64,000 nt of DNA from G965216905 sp965216905 (GTDB taxonomy: Bacteria; Actinomycetota; Acidimicrobiia; Spongiisociales; ZC4RG35). Shown piece after piece: positions 9,401 through 17,752 of the stretch. The stretch spans positions 2,976,001 to 3,040,000 of the forward strand of contig OZ244213.1 in assembly GCA_965216905.1 (NCBI GenBank), read 5' to 3'. Both the position numbers and the translations under genes were made by a program. A model generated the notes under the pieces. The model worked only from the letters and a program-made list of their open reading frames with translations. It ran no database searches and was not told where the DNA came from. Position 1 is the first letter of the stretch. Every line of letters starts with the position of its first letter.

Positions 9401-9685
9401 ATGGACCGGTCGGTCACGATGGTGGTACACGTCCGCCCGCGGGCGCGAACCTCGGGCGTCGTCGGCGCTCATGGTGACGCCCTCGCCGTTCGAGTGCGGG
9501 AGCCGCCGACCGAAGGACGGGCGAACCGGGCGGTGTGCCTCGTGTTGGCCGAGGCGTTCAGCGTGCCGGTGTCGGCGGTGACGCTTCGGCGCGGTTCGCG
9601 TTCGAGTCGAAAGCTATTGGAGATCGAAGGTGATGTCGAGCTCCTGCGTCGACGCCTCCACGAGCTGATGGGCGGGCCGTCTTAG
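9401..9685 (+). CDS. DUF167 (YggU-like) protein
   Basis: Small protein of 94 aa in the DUF167 family (E. coli YggU fold): MVVHVRPRARTSGV, then EPPTEGRANRAV and a SRSSRKLLEI segment, which are the family's conserved blocks. The function of the family is unknown. The ATG at 9401 was chosen over upstream in-frame codons because it gives the family N-terminus. TACCTT lies 6 nt before it (9389-9394), which suggests a leaderless message starting just after the repeat element. Confidence 0.82.
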   Translation: MDRSVTMVVHVRPRARTSGVVGAHGDALAVRVREPPTEGRANRAVCLVLAEAFSVPVSAVTLRRGSRSSRKLLEIEGDVELLRRRLHELMGGPS

Positions 9686-9823
9686 CCGGATGTTCTCAGA
9701 CGTCTGTCGTCATCGCTCCCGGCGTCTTCGATCTCGGCGTGGCGAAGTGGCCTGCTGCTCGCAAGAGGCCGTCGATCGTGAGCGAGGCCAGAACGGAGAA
9801 GACGATCGGCCGAGACTCGGGAA

Positions 9824-10480
9824 TCAGGGATTGCCCGAAGATCTCTTGGAGATTCGGGTGGGCAGGTTCCCCGGTTCGGAGCTGAGCGTCCCGGGCTCGA
9901 TGTCGAGTTCCCGCTCCGCTCCCTCGAGGGCCCATCGGACGACATCGGTTCGGTCCAGGATCGTTGGATGGGCGACCGCCTGTAGGGCCAGCCCATCCAG
10001 GAGTGACAGGAGCCGCCACGCCGACACGGCCGGATCCGAACAGACGAACCAGCCCTCGTCGACTCCCGAGCGGAGCAGGTCCATCAGCAGCTCATGCCAC
10101 TGGAGGTTGAGTTCACGAGACGTCTCTTGGAGCGCAGGTCGTCGTGCCGCTTCGGCCCATGCATCCAACCACAGCTGCATGGTCGGATCGGGTCGAGTGG
10201 GTCGGAAGGAGTCGATCAACGCACGGAGCCTCCTCGTCGGGGCTTCGTGCGCCTCCACCGCATCGCGAGCCGATTGCAGGTCGGCGCGGGCCGCCTGGTC
10301 GAAAGCAGCCGCCAGGACGTCGTCCATCGTCTCGAAGTAGTGGTGGATCAGTCCGCTGGATGAGCCCATCTCGGTGGCGACATCCCGCACGGTGGTGCCA
10401 CCGAGCCCCTTTGTTCGAGCGACGGCCAGCGTTGCCTCCACAATCGCCTGGCGCCGTCGTTCGGGGTCCATGCGCGGCAT
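9824..10480 (-). CDS. TetR/BetI-like repressor
   Basis: TetR-family regulator of 218 aa. The N-terminal HTH spans about residues 8-55 (TTVRDVATEMGSSSGLIHHYF), and the C-terminal helical domain resembles the BetI type. TAGGCT lies 6 nt before the ATG (10487-10492), so a leaderless start fits. It is divergent from the aminomethyltransferase/FAD oxidoreductase pair with 81 nt between starts, the usual arrangement for a local repressor. BetI-type proteins often sense choline, betaine or related compounds, which agrees with a neighbouring methyl-transfer pathway (inference). Confidence 0.82.
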   Translation of the reverse strand: MPRMDPERRRQAIVEATLAVARTKGLGGTTVRDVATEMGSSSGLIHHYFETMDDVLAAAFDQAARADLQSARDAVEAHEAPTRRLRALIDSFRPTRPDPTMQLWLDAWAEAARRPALQETSRELNLQWHELLMDLLRSGVDEGWFVCSDPAVSAWRLLSLLDGLALQAVAHPTILDRTDVVRWALEGAERELDIEPGTLSSEPGNLPTRISKRSSGNP

Positions 10481-10561
10481 CGAACGAGCCTATCTCCCTG
10501 TTGCGCATGCGTCCAACAGTCGATATCGTCTCGCAGGTCTCGATGAGAGGGGTGGGCGCGA

Positions 10562-11761
10562 ATGGTGCTGACGACACCGTTCCACGAGCGGGTTGCCACC
10601 GCCAACCAAACCCAGCTGTGGCGACACTGGGCCGGTTATCTGGTGGCGGACAAGTACCAGATATCCGAGAAGTTCGAGTACTTCGCCATCCGTAACTCCG
10701 TCGGTGTCTTCGACACCTCCCCCCTCTACAAGTACCGGATCACGGGTCCGGAGGCGGAGTCCTTCCTGACGGGCGTTCTGGCTCGCGACATTCGCACGTG
10801 CCGGCCCGGGAGCGCTCAATACACCATCTGGTGTGACGATCGGGGCTTTGTCAACGAGGACGGCGTCGTACTGCGGCTGTCCGACGACGAGTTCCTCCTC
10901 ACTGCGGCCGAGCCGAACCTGGCGTACTTCTCCGACCTGGCAGAGTCGTCCGAGGTGGACGTCATGGACGTGAGTGCCGAAACTGCCGCGCTGGCGGTTC
11001 AGGGGCCGCGCAGCGCCCGGGTGCTCAGCCGGCTCGATCCCGCCATCGACCGCCTCGGCTACTTCGAGGTCGGACGATTCGAGATGGCCGGTGGCTCGGT
11101 CGTGGTCTCGCGAACCGGGTTCACCGGCGACTTGGGCTACGAGATCTGGACGTCCGCAGACCATGCGCTCGACCTGTGGGACGCGATCTTCGCCGCGGGG
11201 GCGGACCATGGGATCATCCCGTTTGGGCAGACGGCATTGCTGATGGCTCGGATCGAGGCCGGCCTGCTCTTGCTCGGAGCCGACTTCGAACCCAGTCGCT
11301 TCGCGTTCAACGACGCCCATCGCTCGACGCCCCATGAGCTGGGATTGGGATGGATGCTTCCGGAGGTCCGAGAGACGGACCGACGGTTCATCGGCCGTGA
11401 GGCCATCCGGCGCGAGTTGAGGGAGGGTGCAACCCGATGGCGGATGCGGGGATTGGTGGTCGATCCAATCGAGCACCAGCGCACCTACACCGGGGCCGGT
11501 CTCATCCCCCGCAAAGACCACATCCCCGTGACCGGTGACATGATGGTGTACGGCGATGACCACGAGCGGGTCGGGTACGCCACGAGTTTCATGTACTCCC
11601 CGATGCTCCAAACCCACATCGCGCTCGCCCGAGTGACGTCCGACCGGGCCGAGGCAGGCACCAGGCTCAACCTCGAGTTCACCGTCGACCATGAACATGT
11701 GCTGGTTGCCGCCGACGTGGCTCCACTCCCGCTCTTCCGTCCCGACAGAAAGACCGCCTGA
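10562..11761 (+). CDS. GcvT-like aminomethyltransferase / THF-dependent demethylase
   Basis: Folate-binding enzyme of 399 aa related to the glycine-cleavage T protein and to DmdA/sarcosine-type demethylases. Diagnostic segments are YFAIRNSVGVFDTSPLYKY, LTGVLARDI, AVQGPRSA and RTGFTGDLGYEI. Family members pass a methyl or methylene group from an amine or sulfonium compound to tetrahydrofolate. No other glycine-cleavage gene is nearby, so it is not a simple GcvT operon member. ATG at 10562 has GAGAGGGG 11-18 nt upstream. It is followed by the FAD oxidoreductase after 2 nt, so the two are surely cotranscribed. Confidence 0.82.
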   Translation: MVLTTPFHERVATANQTQLWRHWAGYLVADKYQISEKFEYFAIRNSVGVFDTSPLYKYRITGPEAESFLTGVLARDIRTCRPGSAQYTIWCDDRGFVNEDGVVLRLSDDEFLLTAAEPNLAYFSDLAESSEVDVMDVSAETAALAVQGPRSARVLSRLDPAIDRLGYFEVGRFEMAGGSVVVSRTGFTGDLGYEIWTSADHALDLWDAIFAAGADHGIIPFGQTALLMARIEAGLLLLGADFEPSRFAFNDAHRSTPHELGLGWMLPEVRETDRRFIGREAIRRELREGATRWRMRGLVVDPIEHQRTYTGAGLIPRKDHIPVTGDMMVYGDDHERVGYATSFMYSPMLQTHIALARVTSDRAEAGTRLNLEFTVDHEHVLVAADVAPLPLFRPDRKTA

Positions 11762-11763
11762 GC

Positions 11764-13371
11764 ATGCCGTCCGATCGAACCTACGACGCCATCGTCATTG
11801 GAGGAGGTCACAACGGCTTGAGCAACGGCGCCTATCTCGCCAAGGCCGGGCTGCGAACCCTCATCCTCGAGCGTCGCCATCTGGTGGGCGGTGCCGCCAT
11901 CACCGAGGAGCTCGTGCCGGGCTTCCACTTCACGACGTTCTCGTACGCGCTCAGCCTCGTGCGTCCGGAGATCGTGCACGAACTGGAGTTGACCAAGCAC
12001 GGCTTCATGCCGCTGCTCATGCCCACGACCTTTGCGCCGACCGAAGACGGCGACTACCTGCTTCTCGGAAAGAACCGTGAGGAGAACCTCAACGAGATCG
12101 CTCGCCATTCGGTCCGAGACGCCGATGCGTACGAACGGTATGGGTACGACATCACCCGGGTGATCCAGGCGGTGCGGCCCCTGTTCGACAGTATCCCTCC
12201 CAATGTCGTCGGTCGGTCGCCCGAGGACCTCGCCGAGTGGGCAGAGGTCGCGGGCCGTTTGCGGGATCTGGAGCCGAAGGTGCTGCACGACCTCGTCCGA
12301 CTGTTGACCGGGAGTGCGGCCGAATTCCTCGATGACTACTTCGAGTCTCCGGTCCTCAAGGCGCTGCTCGCCTCGTCGGGGATCATCGGCTCGAGGGTGG
12401 GCCCGATGTCGCAAGGTTCGGGCCTGGTCCTGCTGTTCCACAACATGGGCGAGCACGACGGCGTGTTGGGAACGTGGTCGTTTCACAAGGGTGGGAACGG
12501 TGGCTTCACCCAGGTGCTCGCACGTGCTGCGCGTGCCTTCGGCGCGGAGATCCGGTTGAACGCAGAAGTCGAGACGGTGATCACTCGTGCCGGTCGCGCC
12601 ATCGGCGTGGCGTTGACGAACGGAACCGAGCTATCGGCAAATGTGGTGGTGAGTGCCGCCGATCCCCGGCGAACGTTCTTCGATTTTGTCGACCCACGCG
12701 AATTGCCACATGACCTCGTCGACGCCTTGCGTCGATATCGCTACCAAGGGACGTCGTCGAAGGTCAACTTCGCGCTCGACGGACCACCGATGTATCCCGC
12801 CCTGGGTGATCGCAGCGATCAGTTTCGGGGGTTCATCAACGTCGGGCCGACCGTGGAGTATCTCGAGCGGGCGTTCGACGATGCCAAGTACGGCTGGTAC
12901 TCAGCCCGACCGTTCATCGACGGGTGTGTTCAGTCGATGATCGATCCCGACATGGCGCCACCGGGCAAACACGTCCTGTCGTGCTTCGTTCAATACACGC
13001 CGTATCACCTCCGCGAGTCGGATTGGGACGCCGAGCGGGAGACGATGGCAGACGGCGTGCAGGCCACGCTCGAGTCGTTCTTCCCCGAATTCTCCGACCT
13101 GGTTCTCCACCGGGAGGTCGTGACCCCCCTCGACATCGAACGGGTGGCGGGGCTCCCGGAGGGGAACATCTTTCACGGCGAGTTCCTGGCGCCGCAGATG
13201 TATCTCTTCCGGCCCGCTCCTGGATGGAACCAGTACCGCACACCGATCGAGGGGTACTACCAGTGTGGCTCGGGGACCCATCCCGGCGGCTGCGTCACGG
13301 GCGTGCCGGGGAAACTGGCCAGCCGCCGGATCCTCTCAGATCTCAGATCCGGAGAGATCCGACCCGGATGA
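11764..13371 (+). CDS. phytoene-dehydrogenase-like FAD oxidoreductase (PYROXD2/COG1233 type)
   Basis: FAD-dependent oxidoreductase of 535 aa. The dinucleotide-binding motif IVIGGGHNGL lies at residues 10-19, then LERRHLVGGAA. The C-terminal FAD-contact block YQCGSGTHPGGCVTGVPG is typical of the COG1233 branch. These enzymes oxidise C-C or C-N bonds of hydrophobic or amine substrates. The carotenoid role is not implied, because no phytoene synthase or other carotenoid gene is present. With the GcvT-like partner it could oxidise a methylated amine or handle the product of demethylation (inference). Confidence 0.82.
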   Translation: MPSDRTYDAIVIGGGHNGLSNGAYLAKAGLRTLILERRHLVGGAAITEELVPGFHFTTFSYALSLVRPEIVHELELTKHGFMPLLMPTTFAPTEDGDYLLLGKNREENLNEIARHSVRDADAYERYGYDITRVIQAVRPLFDSIPPNVVGRSPEDLAEWAEVAGRLRDLEPKVLHDLVRLLTGSAAEFLDDYFESPVLKALLASSGIIGSRVGPMSQGSGLVLLFHNMGEHDGVLGTWSFHKGGNGGFTQVLARAARAFGAEIRLNAEVETVITRAGRAIGVALTNGTELSANVVVSAADPRRTFFDFVDPRELPHDLVDALRRYRYQGTSSKVNFALDGPPMYPALGDRSDQFRGFINVGPTVEYLERAFDDAKYGWYSARPFIDGCVQSMIDPDMAPPGKHVLSCFVQYTPYHLRESDWDAERETMADGVQATLESFFPEFSDLVLHREVVTPLDIERVAGLPEGNIFHGEFLAPQMYLFRPAPGWNQYRTPIEGYYQCGSGTHPGGCVTGVPGKLASRRILSDLRSGEIRPG

Positions 13372-13478
13372 GCCGTTCGGTCACCTCGTCAGGATTTTGT
13401 CGACCCGCTCAGAAACCGGGGAACTTCCCGGGCCTTGCGCGTGTCATGTCGACGTAGAGAGAGAAAGGTGTGTCCCAG

Positions 13479-14129
13479 ATGGGCATGTTTGATTTCCTGA
13501 AGGACGCCGGTTCGAAGATCGGACTCGGCGAGAGCGAGGCCGAGAAGGCCGAGCGTGAGGCGGCGGCCAAGGCCAAGGAGGCCGCCGCCGATGCGAAGGA
13601 AGCCGCCGAGAAGGCCGCGCTGAAGGCCAAGCACAAGCTGGCCGCTCGCCAGCGCGTGGCCGATGCAAAGGCGAAGCGCGATGCGGCCGCTGCCGCCAAG
13701 GCCGCCGAGGCGCGAGCCGCCAAGCTGGCTGCCCAGCAGGAGCGGAAGGCCGAGATCGCCAAGTCCGAGGAGCTCGAGGACTTCGTGGAGGGCCTGGGGT
13801 TGAGTGCCGAGGACCTGGACGTCCGCTTCGATGACGGCGTGGCCTACGTCGAGGGCACCGTCGCCAGCCAGGAAGAGCGCGAGAAGATCATTCTGGCGAT
13901 CGGAAACGTCTCCGGAGTCGAGAAGGTCGACGAAGAGATCGACGTTGTCGAGCCGGCTCCCGAGGCCAAGATGTACACGGTCGTCAAGGGTGACACCCTT
14001 TCGAAGATCGCCAAGGAGTTCTATGGCGACGCCTCGAAGTATCCCGTCATCTTCGAGGCCAACAAGCCGATGCTGAAGGATCCGAATCTGATCTACCCGG
14101 GCCAGGTGCTCCGCATCCCGGAGGCCTGA
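13479..14129 (+). CDS. BON-LysM protein (Kbp/YgaU-like) with coiled-coil insert
   Basis: 216 aa. The N-terminus MGMFDFLKDAG matches the start of E. coli Kbp (YgaU), a cytoplasmic potassium-binding BON-LysM protein. Residues 15-95 are an Ala/Lys/Glu-rich coiled coil that Kbp lacks. A BON domain (about 97-157, DVRFDDGVAYVEGTV) and a C-terminal LysM (about 165-216, MYTVVKGDTLSKIA...YPGQVLRI) follow. The in-frame GTG at 13470 is rejected: the ATG at 13479 has GAGAAAGG about 10 nt upstream and restores the family start. There is no signal peptide, so the LysM probably acts inside the cell as in Kbp. Confidence 0.8.
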   Translation: MGMFDFLKDAGSKIGLGESEAEKAEREAAAKAKEAAADAKEAAEKAALKAKHKLAARQRVADAKAKRDAAAAAKAAEARAAKLAAQQERKAEIAKSEELEDFVEGLGLSAEDLDVRFDDGVAYVEGTVASQEEREKIILAIGNVSGVEKVDEEIDVVEPAPEAKMYTVVKGDTLSKIAKEFYGDASKYPVIFEANKPMLKDPNLIYPGQVLRIPEA

Positions 14130-14149
14130 TCGGCGGTCACAGGAGGGGC

Positions 14150-14186
14150 AGTGTGGGGACCGCCGAATACCGGTGGTCCCCACACT
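14150..14186. terminator. 12-bp inverted repeat after the LysM gene
   Basis: AGTGTGGGGACC (14150-14161) pairs exactly with GGTCCCCACACT (14175-14186) across a 13-nt loop, 20 nt after the LysM stop. There is no clear T tract. Confidence 0.6.
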
Positions 14187-14243
14187 CGCGTCCGGGTCCT
14201 GGAGGCGCGTGACAGGCGGCGTCGGGTCGACGATGATCGGACG

Positions 14244-14900
14244 ATGTACATCGATCTGAATCATGTCATCACCGGCGGCATGGAAACCTACCCCGGTCTC
14301 CCCGGTCCCCGTGTCGATACATTCCTCAGCCGAGCCGAGTCGGAGCGGTGGTACGGCTCCGGAGTGACGTTTCACATCGGGTTGGTGACCATCTGCACGA
14401 ACACCGGTACCTACATCGACGTTCCTTTTCATCGCTTCGCCGAAGGCGCCGACTTGAGCGATCTTCCGCTCGACCGAGTCATGGCCGTCCCTGGTGTTCG
14501 ACTCGACGGCCGGGGTCGCCGTGCCATCGAACTCGCGGAGACCGACCTCGAACGGTCCGCCGGGCGCGCCGTGCTGGTGTGGACCGGTCACGATCGTCAC
14601 TTCGGAACCGACGCCTACGCAAACGGAGCGCCCTTCCTGACCGCAGCCAGTGCGCGTGGTCTCGTCGAGGCCGGTGCCGTCTGTGTCGGGATCGACTCGG
14701 TGAACATCGACGACATCGAGGACCTCGACCGTCCGGTCCACACGACCCTGTTGGGAGCGGGTATCCCGGTCGTCGAGCACCTGACGAATCTCGCAGCCCT
14801 TCCCGACGACGGATTCGCGTTCACGGCCCTGCCTCCCCGCATCGAAGGAGCCGGGACGTTCTCCGTCCGGGCAGTCGCCTCGGTGCCCGGCGTCCGGTGA
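14244..14900 (+). CDS. cyclase-family (kynurenine formamidase-like) hydrolase with altered metal motif
   Basis: 218 aa. The N-terminus (MYIDLNHVITGGMETYPGLP) and the segment TNTGTYIDVPFHRF belong to the metal-dependent cyclase/KynB family of amide or lactone hydrolases. The usual zinc motif is HxGTHxDxPxH. Here the first His is Asn and the second Tyr, while Asp and the last His remain. This variant either binds metal differently or marks another subfamily. The ATG at 14244 is chosen over the frame-open extension because it gives the family start, and GATGAT lies about 6 nt before it. Confidence 0.78.
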   Translation: MYIDLNHVITGGMETYPGLPGPRVDTFLSRAESERWYGSGVTFHIGLVTICTNTGTYIDVPFHRFAEGADLSDLPLDRVMAVPGVRLDGRGRRAIELAETDLERSAGRAVLVWTGHDRHFGTDAYANGAPFLTAASARGLVEAGAVCVGIDSVNIDDIEDLDRPVHTTLLGAGIPVVEHLTNLAALPDDGFAFTALPPRIEGAGTFSVRAVASVPGVR

Positions 14901-15007
14901 CGGCCGGCCTTCGGAACGGAGCGCCGTCCCAGGAATTCCCGGCACCGAAGGTGGCGAGTCCTCCGGGGGAGGGCGTAGCGTGGACCGCCGACCGACCGAG
15001 GAGAACC

Positions 15008-16240
15008 GTGACGCCATCGCCAGACATCCCCACCGCCGCGACCGTCCGGGACCGATTCCCCGCGCTCGGCCGCACGGTGGACGGCAAACCGGCCGTGTAC
15101 TTCGACGGTCCGGCCGGTTCCCAGGTACCGACCGAGGTGATCGAAGCAATCGGCCGGCCCCTCAGGGTGGGGATCTCAAACCTCGGAGGGGCGTTTGCCG
15201 CGTCGGCAGAGTCGGAACGGATCGTCTCGGATGCACGTCGAGCGGCCGCCGATCTCCTGGCCGTGCCGCAGGGAGGAACGGTTGCTTTCGGGCAGTCGAT
15301 GACGGCATTGAACCTGATGGTGGCCGAAGCACTTCGCAACCGGCTCGGTCCCGGGGACGAGATCGTGCTGACCCGGCTCGACCACGATGCCAACATCAGC
15401 CCTTGGCTCTTCGTCGCCGAGGCGACGGGAGCCAGCATTCGTTGGATCGACTTCGACCCGGGCGACGGATGCCGCCTGGTCGCCCCCCAAGAGGCGATCA
15501 CCGCCAAGACCCGCGTGCTCGCAGTCACCCACGCATCGAATGCCCTCGGCGTCATCCCCGACGTTGCCGGACTGTGCCGCGCGGCCCGGGAGCGAGGAGC
15601 GATCACGGTGGTGGACGCCGTGCATTTCGCCGCGCACGGCGCCGTCGACATGGCTCGGCTCGACTGCGACTTCCTGCTCTGTAGTGCCTACAAGTTTCAC
15701 GGGCCGCATGTGGGTCTGCTGGCACTGGGTCCACGGGTGCTGGAGGATGTGCGACCGGTCCGCATCCGCCCGGCCCCGACGGACGCTCCGGGATCGTGGG
15801 AGCGAGGGACACCGAGCTTCGAACTGCAGGCGGGCGTGACCGCAGCCATCGACTACCTCGCATCGCTCGGTTCGGGTGAGGACCGTCGAGCCCGGCTGGT
15901 GTCGGGCCTCGACTGGGCGCACCGCCAGACCGGCCGGCTGGTGAACCGGTTCATGGCGGGTATCGAGCCGATGCATCACGTGCGGTTGTTCGGTCCCGGA
16001 CCCGATGAGCCGCGGACCCCCACGATGGCGATCGAGATCATGGGTGTGAAACCCCAATCGGCTGCCGAAGAGCTCGGCCGCGCCGGCATCTTCACCTGGC
16101 CGGGGCACAACTACGCATTGGAGGTGATGCGACGCCTCGATCGTCTCGAGTCGGGCGGTCTCCTCAGGGTCGGGTTCATGCACTACAACACCGAGGACGA
16201 ACTGGATCGGACGCTCGACGTGATCGGATCTCTGCGATGA
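15008..16240 (+). CDS. class V aminotransferase (cysteine-desulfurase-like)
   Basis: PLP enzyme of 410 aa. The N-terminus FPALGRTVDGKPAVYFDGPAG and VVDAVHFAAHGAVDM fit the cysteine-desulfurase-like branch of fold-type I aminotransferases. The PLP Schiff-base lysine is about Lys229 in LCSAYKFHGPH. Many members of this branch are not true desulfurases, and no Isc/Suf gene is adjacent. The frame is open far upstream, but the GTG at 15008 has GAGGAG just before it and gives the family N-terminus. It overlaps the next gene by 4 nt (ATGA), so the two are translationally coupled. Confidence 0.85.
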   Translation: MTPSPDIPTAATVRDRFPALGRTVDGKPAVYFDGPAGSQVPTEVIEAIGRPLRVGISNLGGAFAASAESERIVSDARRAAADLLAVPQGGTVAFGQSMTALNLMVAEALRNRLGPGDEIVLTRLDHDANISPWLFVAEATGASIRWIDFDPGDGCRLVAPQEAITAKTRVLAVTHASNALGVIPDVAGLCRAARERGAITVVDAVHFAAHGAVDMARLDCDFLLCSAYKFHGPHVGLLALGPRVLEDVRPVRIRPAPTDAPGSWERGTPSFELQAGVTAAIDYLASLGSGEDRRARLVSGLDWAHRQTGRLVNRFMAGIEPMHHVRLFGPGPDEPRTPTMAIEIMGVKPQSAAEELGRAGIFTWPGHNYALEVMRRLDRLESGGLLRVGFMHYNTEDELDRTLDVIGSLR

Positions 16241-17145
16241 CCGCCGATCCGGCTCCGCTGCAGCTGGGTGTCCAGCTCCCCGAGATCGAGTGGCGACCGA
16301 GCTGGAGCGAGGTCGAGCAGATGGCGATCACAGCCGAAGCGGTGGGCTTCGACTCGCTGTGGTTGGGTGACCATCTGGTGTACGACACACCGGACGGACC
16401 TTCTGGGCCGTGGGAGTGCTGGACGCTGCTGTCGGCAGTGGCCGCCGTCACGGAGCGAGTCCTCCTCGGACCGCTGGTGTCTCCCACCGCCTTCCGGAAC
16501 CCGGCGCTCCTGGCCAAGATGGCTGCCACCGTCGACGAGGTTGCCGCCGGCCGGCTGGTGCTTGGCCTCGGTGCCGGATGGAACCGGTTCGAGTTCGATG
16601 CATTTGACATTCCATTCGAGCCGCGGGTCGCTCGGTTCGCCGAAGCGTTTGCGATCATCACCGGTTTGATCCGATCCGGACGAGTCGAGCATCGGGGCGA
16701 GTACCACCGAGCGGACGGCACGGTCCTGGTACCTCCGGCCCGTCCCCAGATGCCGATAATGATCGGGTCGTCCGGTCCTCGAATGCTGGAGATCACTGCG
16801 CCACACCTCGACTGGTGGAACGAGTGGTGGGCAGCATTCTCGAACCGGCCGGAGGAACTCCCGCCCCTGCTCGACCGGCTCGACGCGGCGCTTCGGGCGG
16901 CCGGGCGGGATCCTGCCGAGATCGTGCGATCGGTGGCAGTGCTCGTCCAGGTGGAAGGGGGATCGGGCAGGCGGATGGGAAACGAGGCCGCGGTTCAGCC
17001 GATCACCGGAACGCTCGCCCAGATCGCAGACCGTCTGTTGCAGTTCTCACCGCTCGTCGACCACGTACAGCTGGTGGTGGACCCCATCACCATCGAGTCG
17101 ATCGAATCGCTCGCCTCGGTCGTCGACCGAGTTCGGGCGGGGTGA
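16237..17145 (+). CDS. LLM-class F420-dependent oxidoreductase
   Basis: Luciferase-like TIM-barrel protein of 302 aa (GFDSLWLGDHLVYDTP, GRLVLGLGAGWNRFEFDAF, RPQMPIMIGSSGPRML). The sequence style is that of actinobacterial members that use coenzyme F420 for hydride transfer rather than FMN. The substrate is unknown. It starts inside the stop of the aminotransferase gene, which suggests a two-gene unit. It is convergent with the ACT-domain gene, 1 nt between stops. Confidence 0.85.
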   Translation: MTADPAPLQLGVQLPEIEWRPSWSEVEQMAITAEAVGFDSLWLGDHLVYDTPDGPSGPWECWTLLSAVAAVTERVLLGPLVSPTAFRNPALLAKMAATVDEVAAGRLVLGLGAGWNRFEFDAFDIPFEPRVARFAEAFAIITGLIRSGRVEHRGEYHRADGTVLVPPARPQMPIMIGSSGPRMLEITAPHLDWWNEWWAAFSNRPEELPPLLDRLDAALRAAGRDPAEIVRSVAVLVQVEGGSGRRMGNEAAVQPITGTLAQIADRLLQFSPLVDHVQLVVDPITIESIESLASVVDRVRAG

Positions 17146-17146
17146 C

Positions 17147-17707
17147 TCACAGACCCGGAATCTCGTTCTGGTCGAGGTCTGGAATGAAGTCGACGTCAAC
17201 CATCAGATCCGACGCGAGCGCCTCCAACTCGTCTCGCAGCTCATCCGACTCCATCGAACCCGGTAGGCGGACATACGCCCGGGCGTGGAACAGGGCATCG
17301 CCGGAGAGTGGCGCCCGGCTCGTCCACGTCTGCAGGTCGTCGATGCTGATCGACCGTTCGGCCAGGAGCTGAGCAAGCTCATGCACGATGCCCGGATGGT
17401 CGCCGCCGACCAGACCGATCTCCACCAGGCTCGAACCGGTCAGGGCTGCGGCGTGGTCGGCCGTGTGATCGGCCCGGTCGACCGAGACGTGCACCAGCCC
17501 TTCCTGGTCGAGTGCGCGAAGGTCGGTCAGGAACCCGTCCACCTGATCTGACGGGGTCGTCACCAGGACGACGCCGGCGAACTTCCCGGCGAGCCGAGTG
17601 ACGTGGCTTCGATCCCAGTTCCCACCGTGCTCGGTCACCACGGCCGAGATCTTCTCCACCAACCCCGGACGGTCGTCGCCGAGCACCGACAGCACGAATG
17701 CGGGCAT
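17147..17707 (-). CDS. double ACT-domain protein (GcvR-like)
   Basis: 186 aa with two ACT domains: MPAFVLSVLGDDRPGLVEKISAVV at residues 1-24 and EIGLVGGDHPGIVHELAQLL around 95-115. ACT pairs bind amino acids and regulate partner enzymes or transcription. GcvR of the glycine-cleavage regulon has the same architecture. The ATG at 17707 is chosen over one 45 nt upstream because the ACT fold begins at once, and TATGGT lies 6 nt before it (17714-17719), indicating a leaderless start. It follows the LigC-type gene by 45 nt on the same strand. Confidence 0.78.
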   Translation of the reverse strand: MPAFVLSVLGDDRPGLVEKISAVVTEHGGNWDRSHVTRLAGKFAGVVLVTTPSDQVDGFLTDLRALDQEGLVHVSVDRADHTADHAAALTGSSLVEIGLVGGDHPGIVHELAQLLAERSISIDDLQTWTSRAPLSGDALFHARAYVRLPGSMESDELRDELEALASDLMVDVDFIPDLDQNEIPGL

Positions 17708-17752
17708 TGGGGCACCATACCGCACCCGATGGAGGCGGTGACCGTCGCTCAC

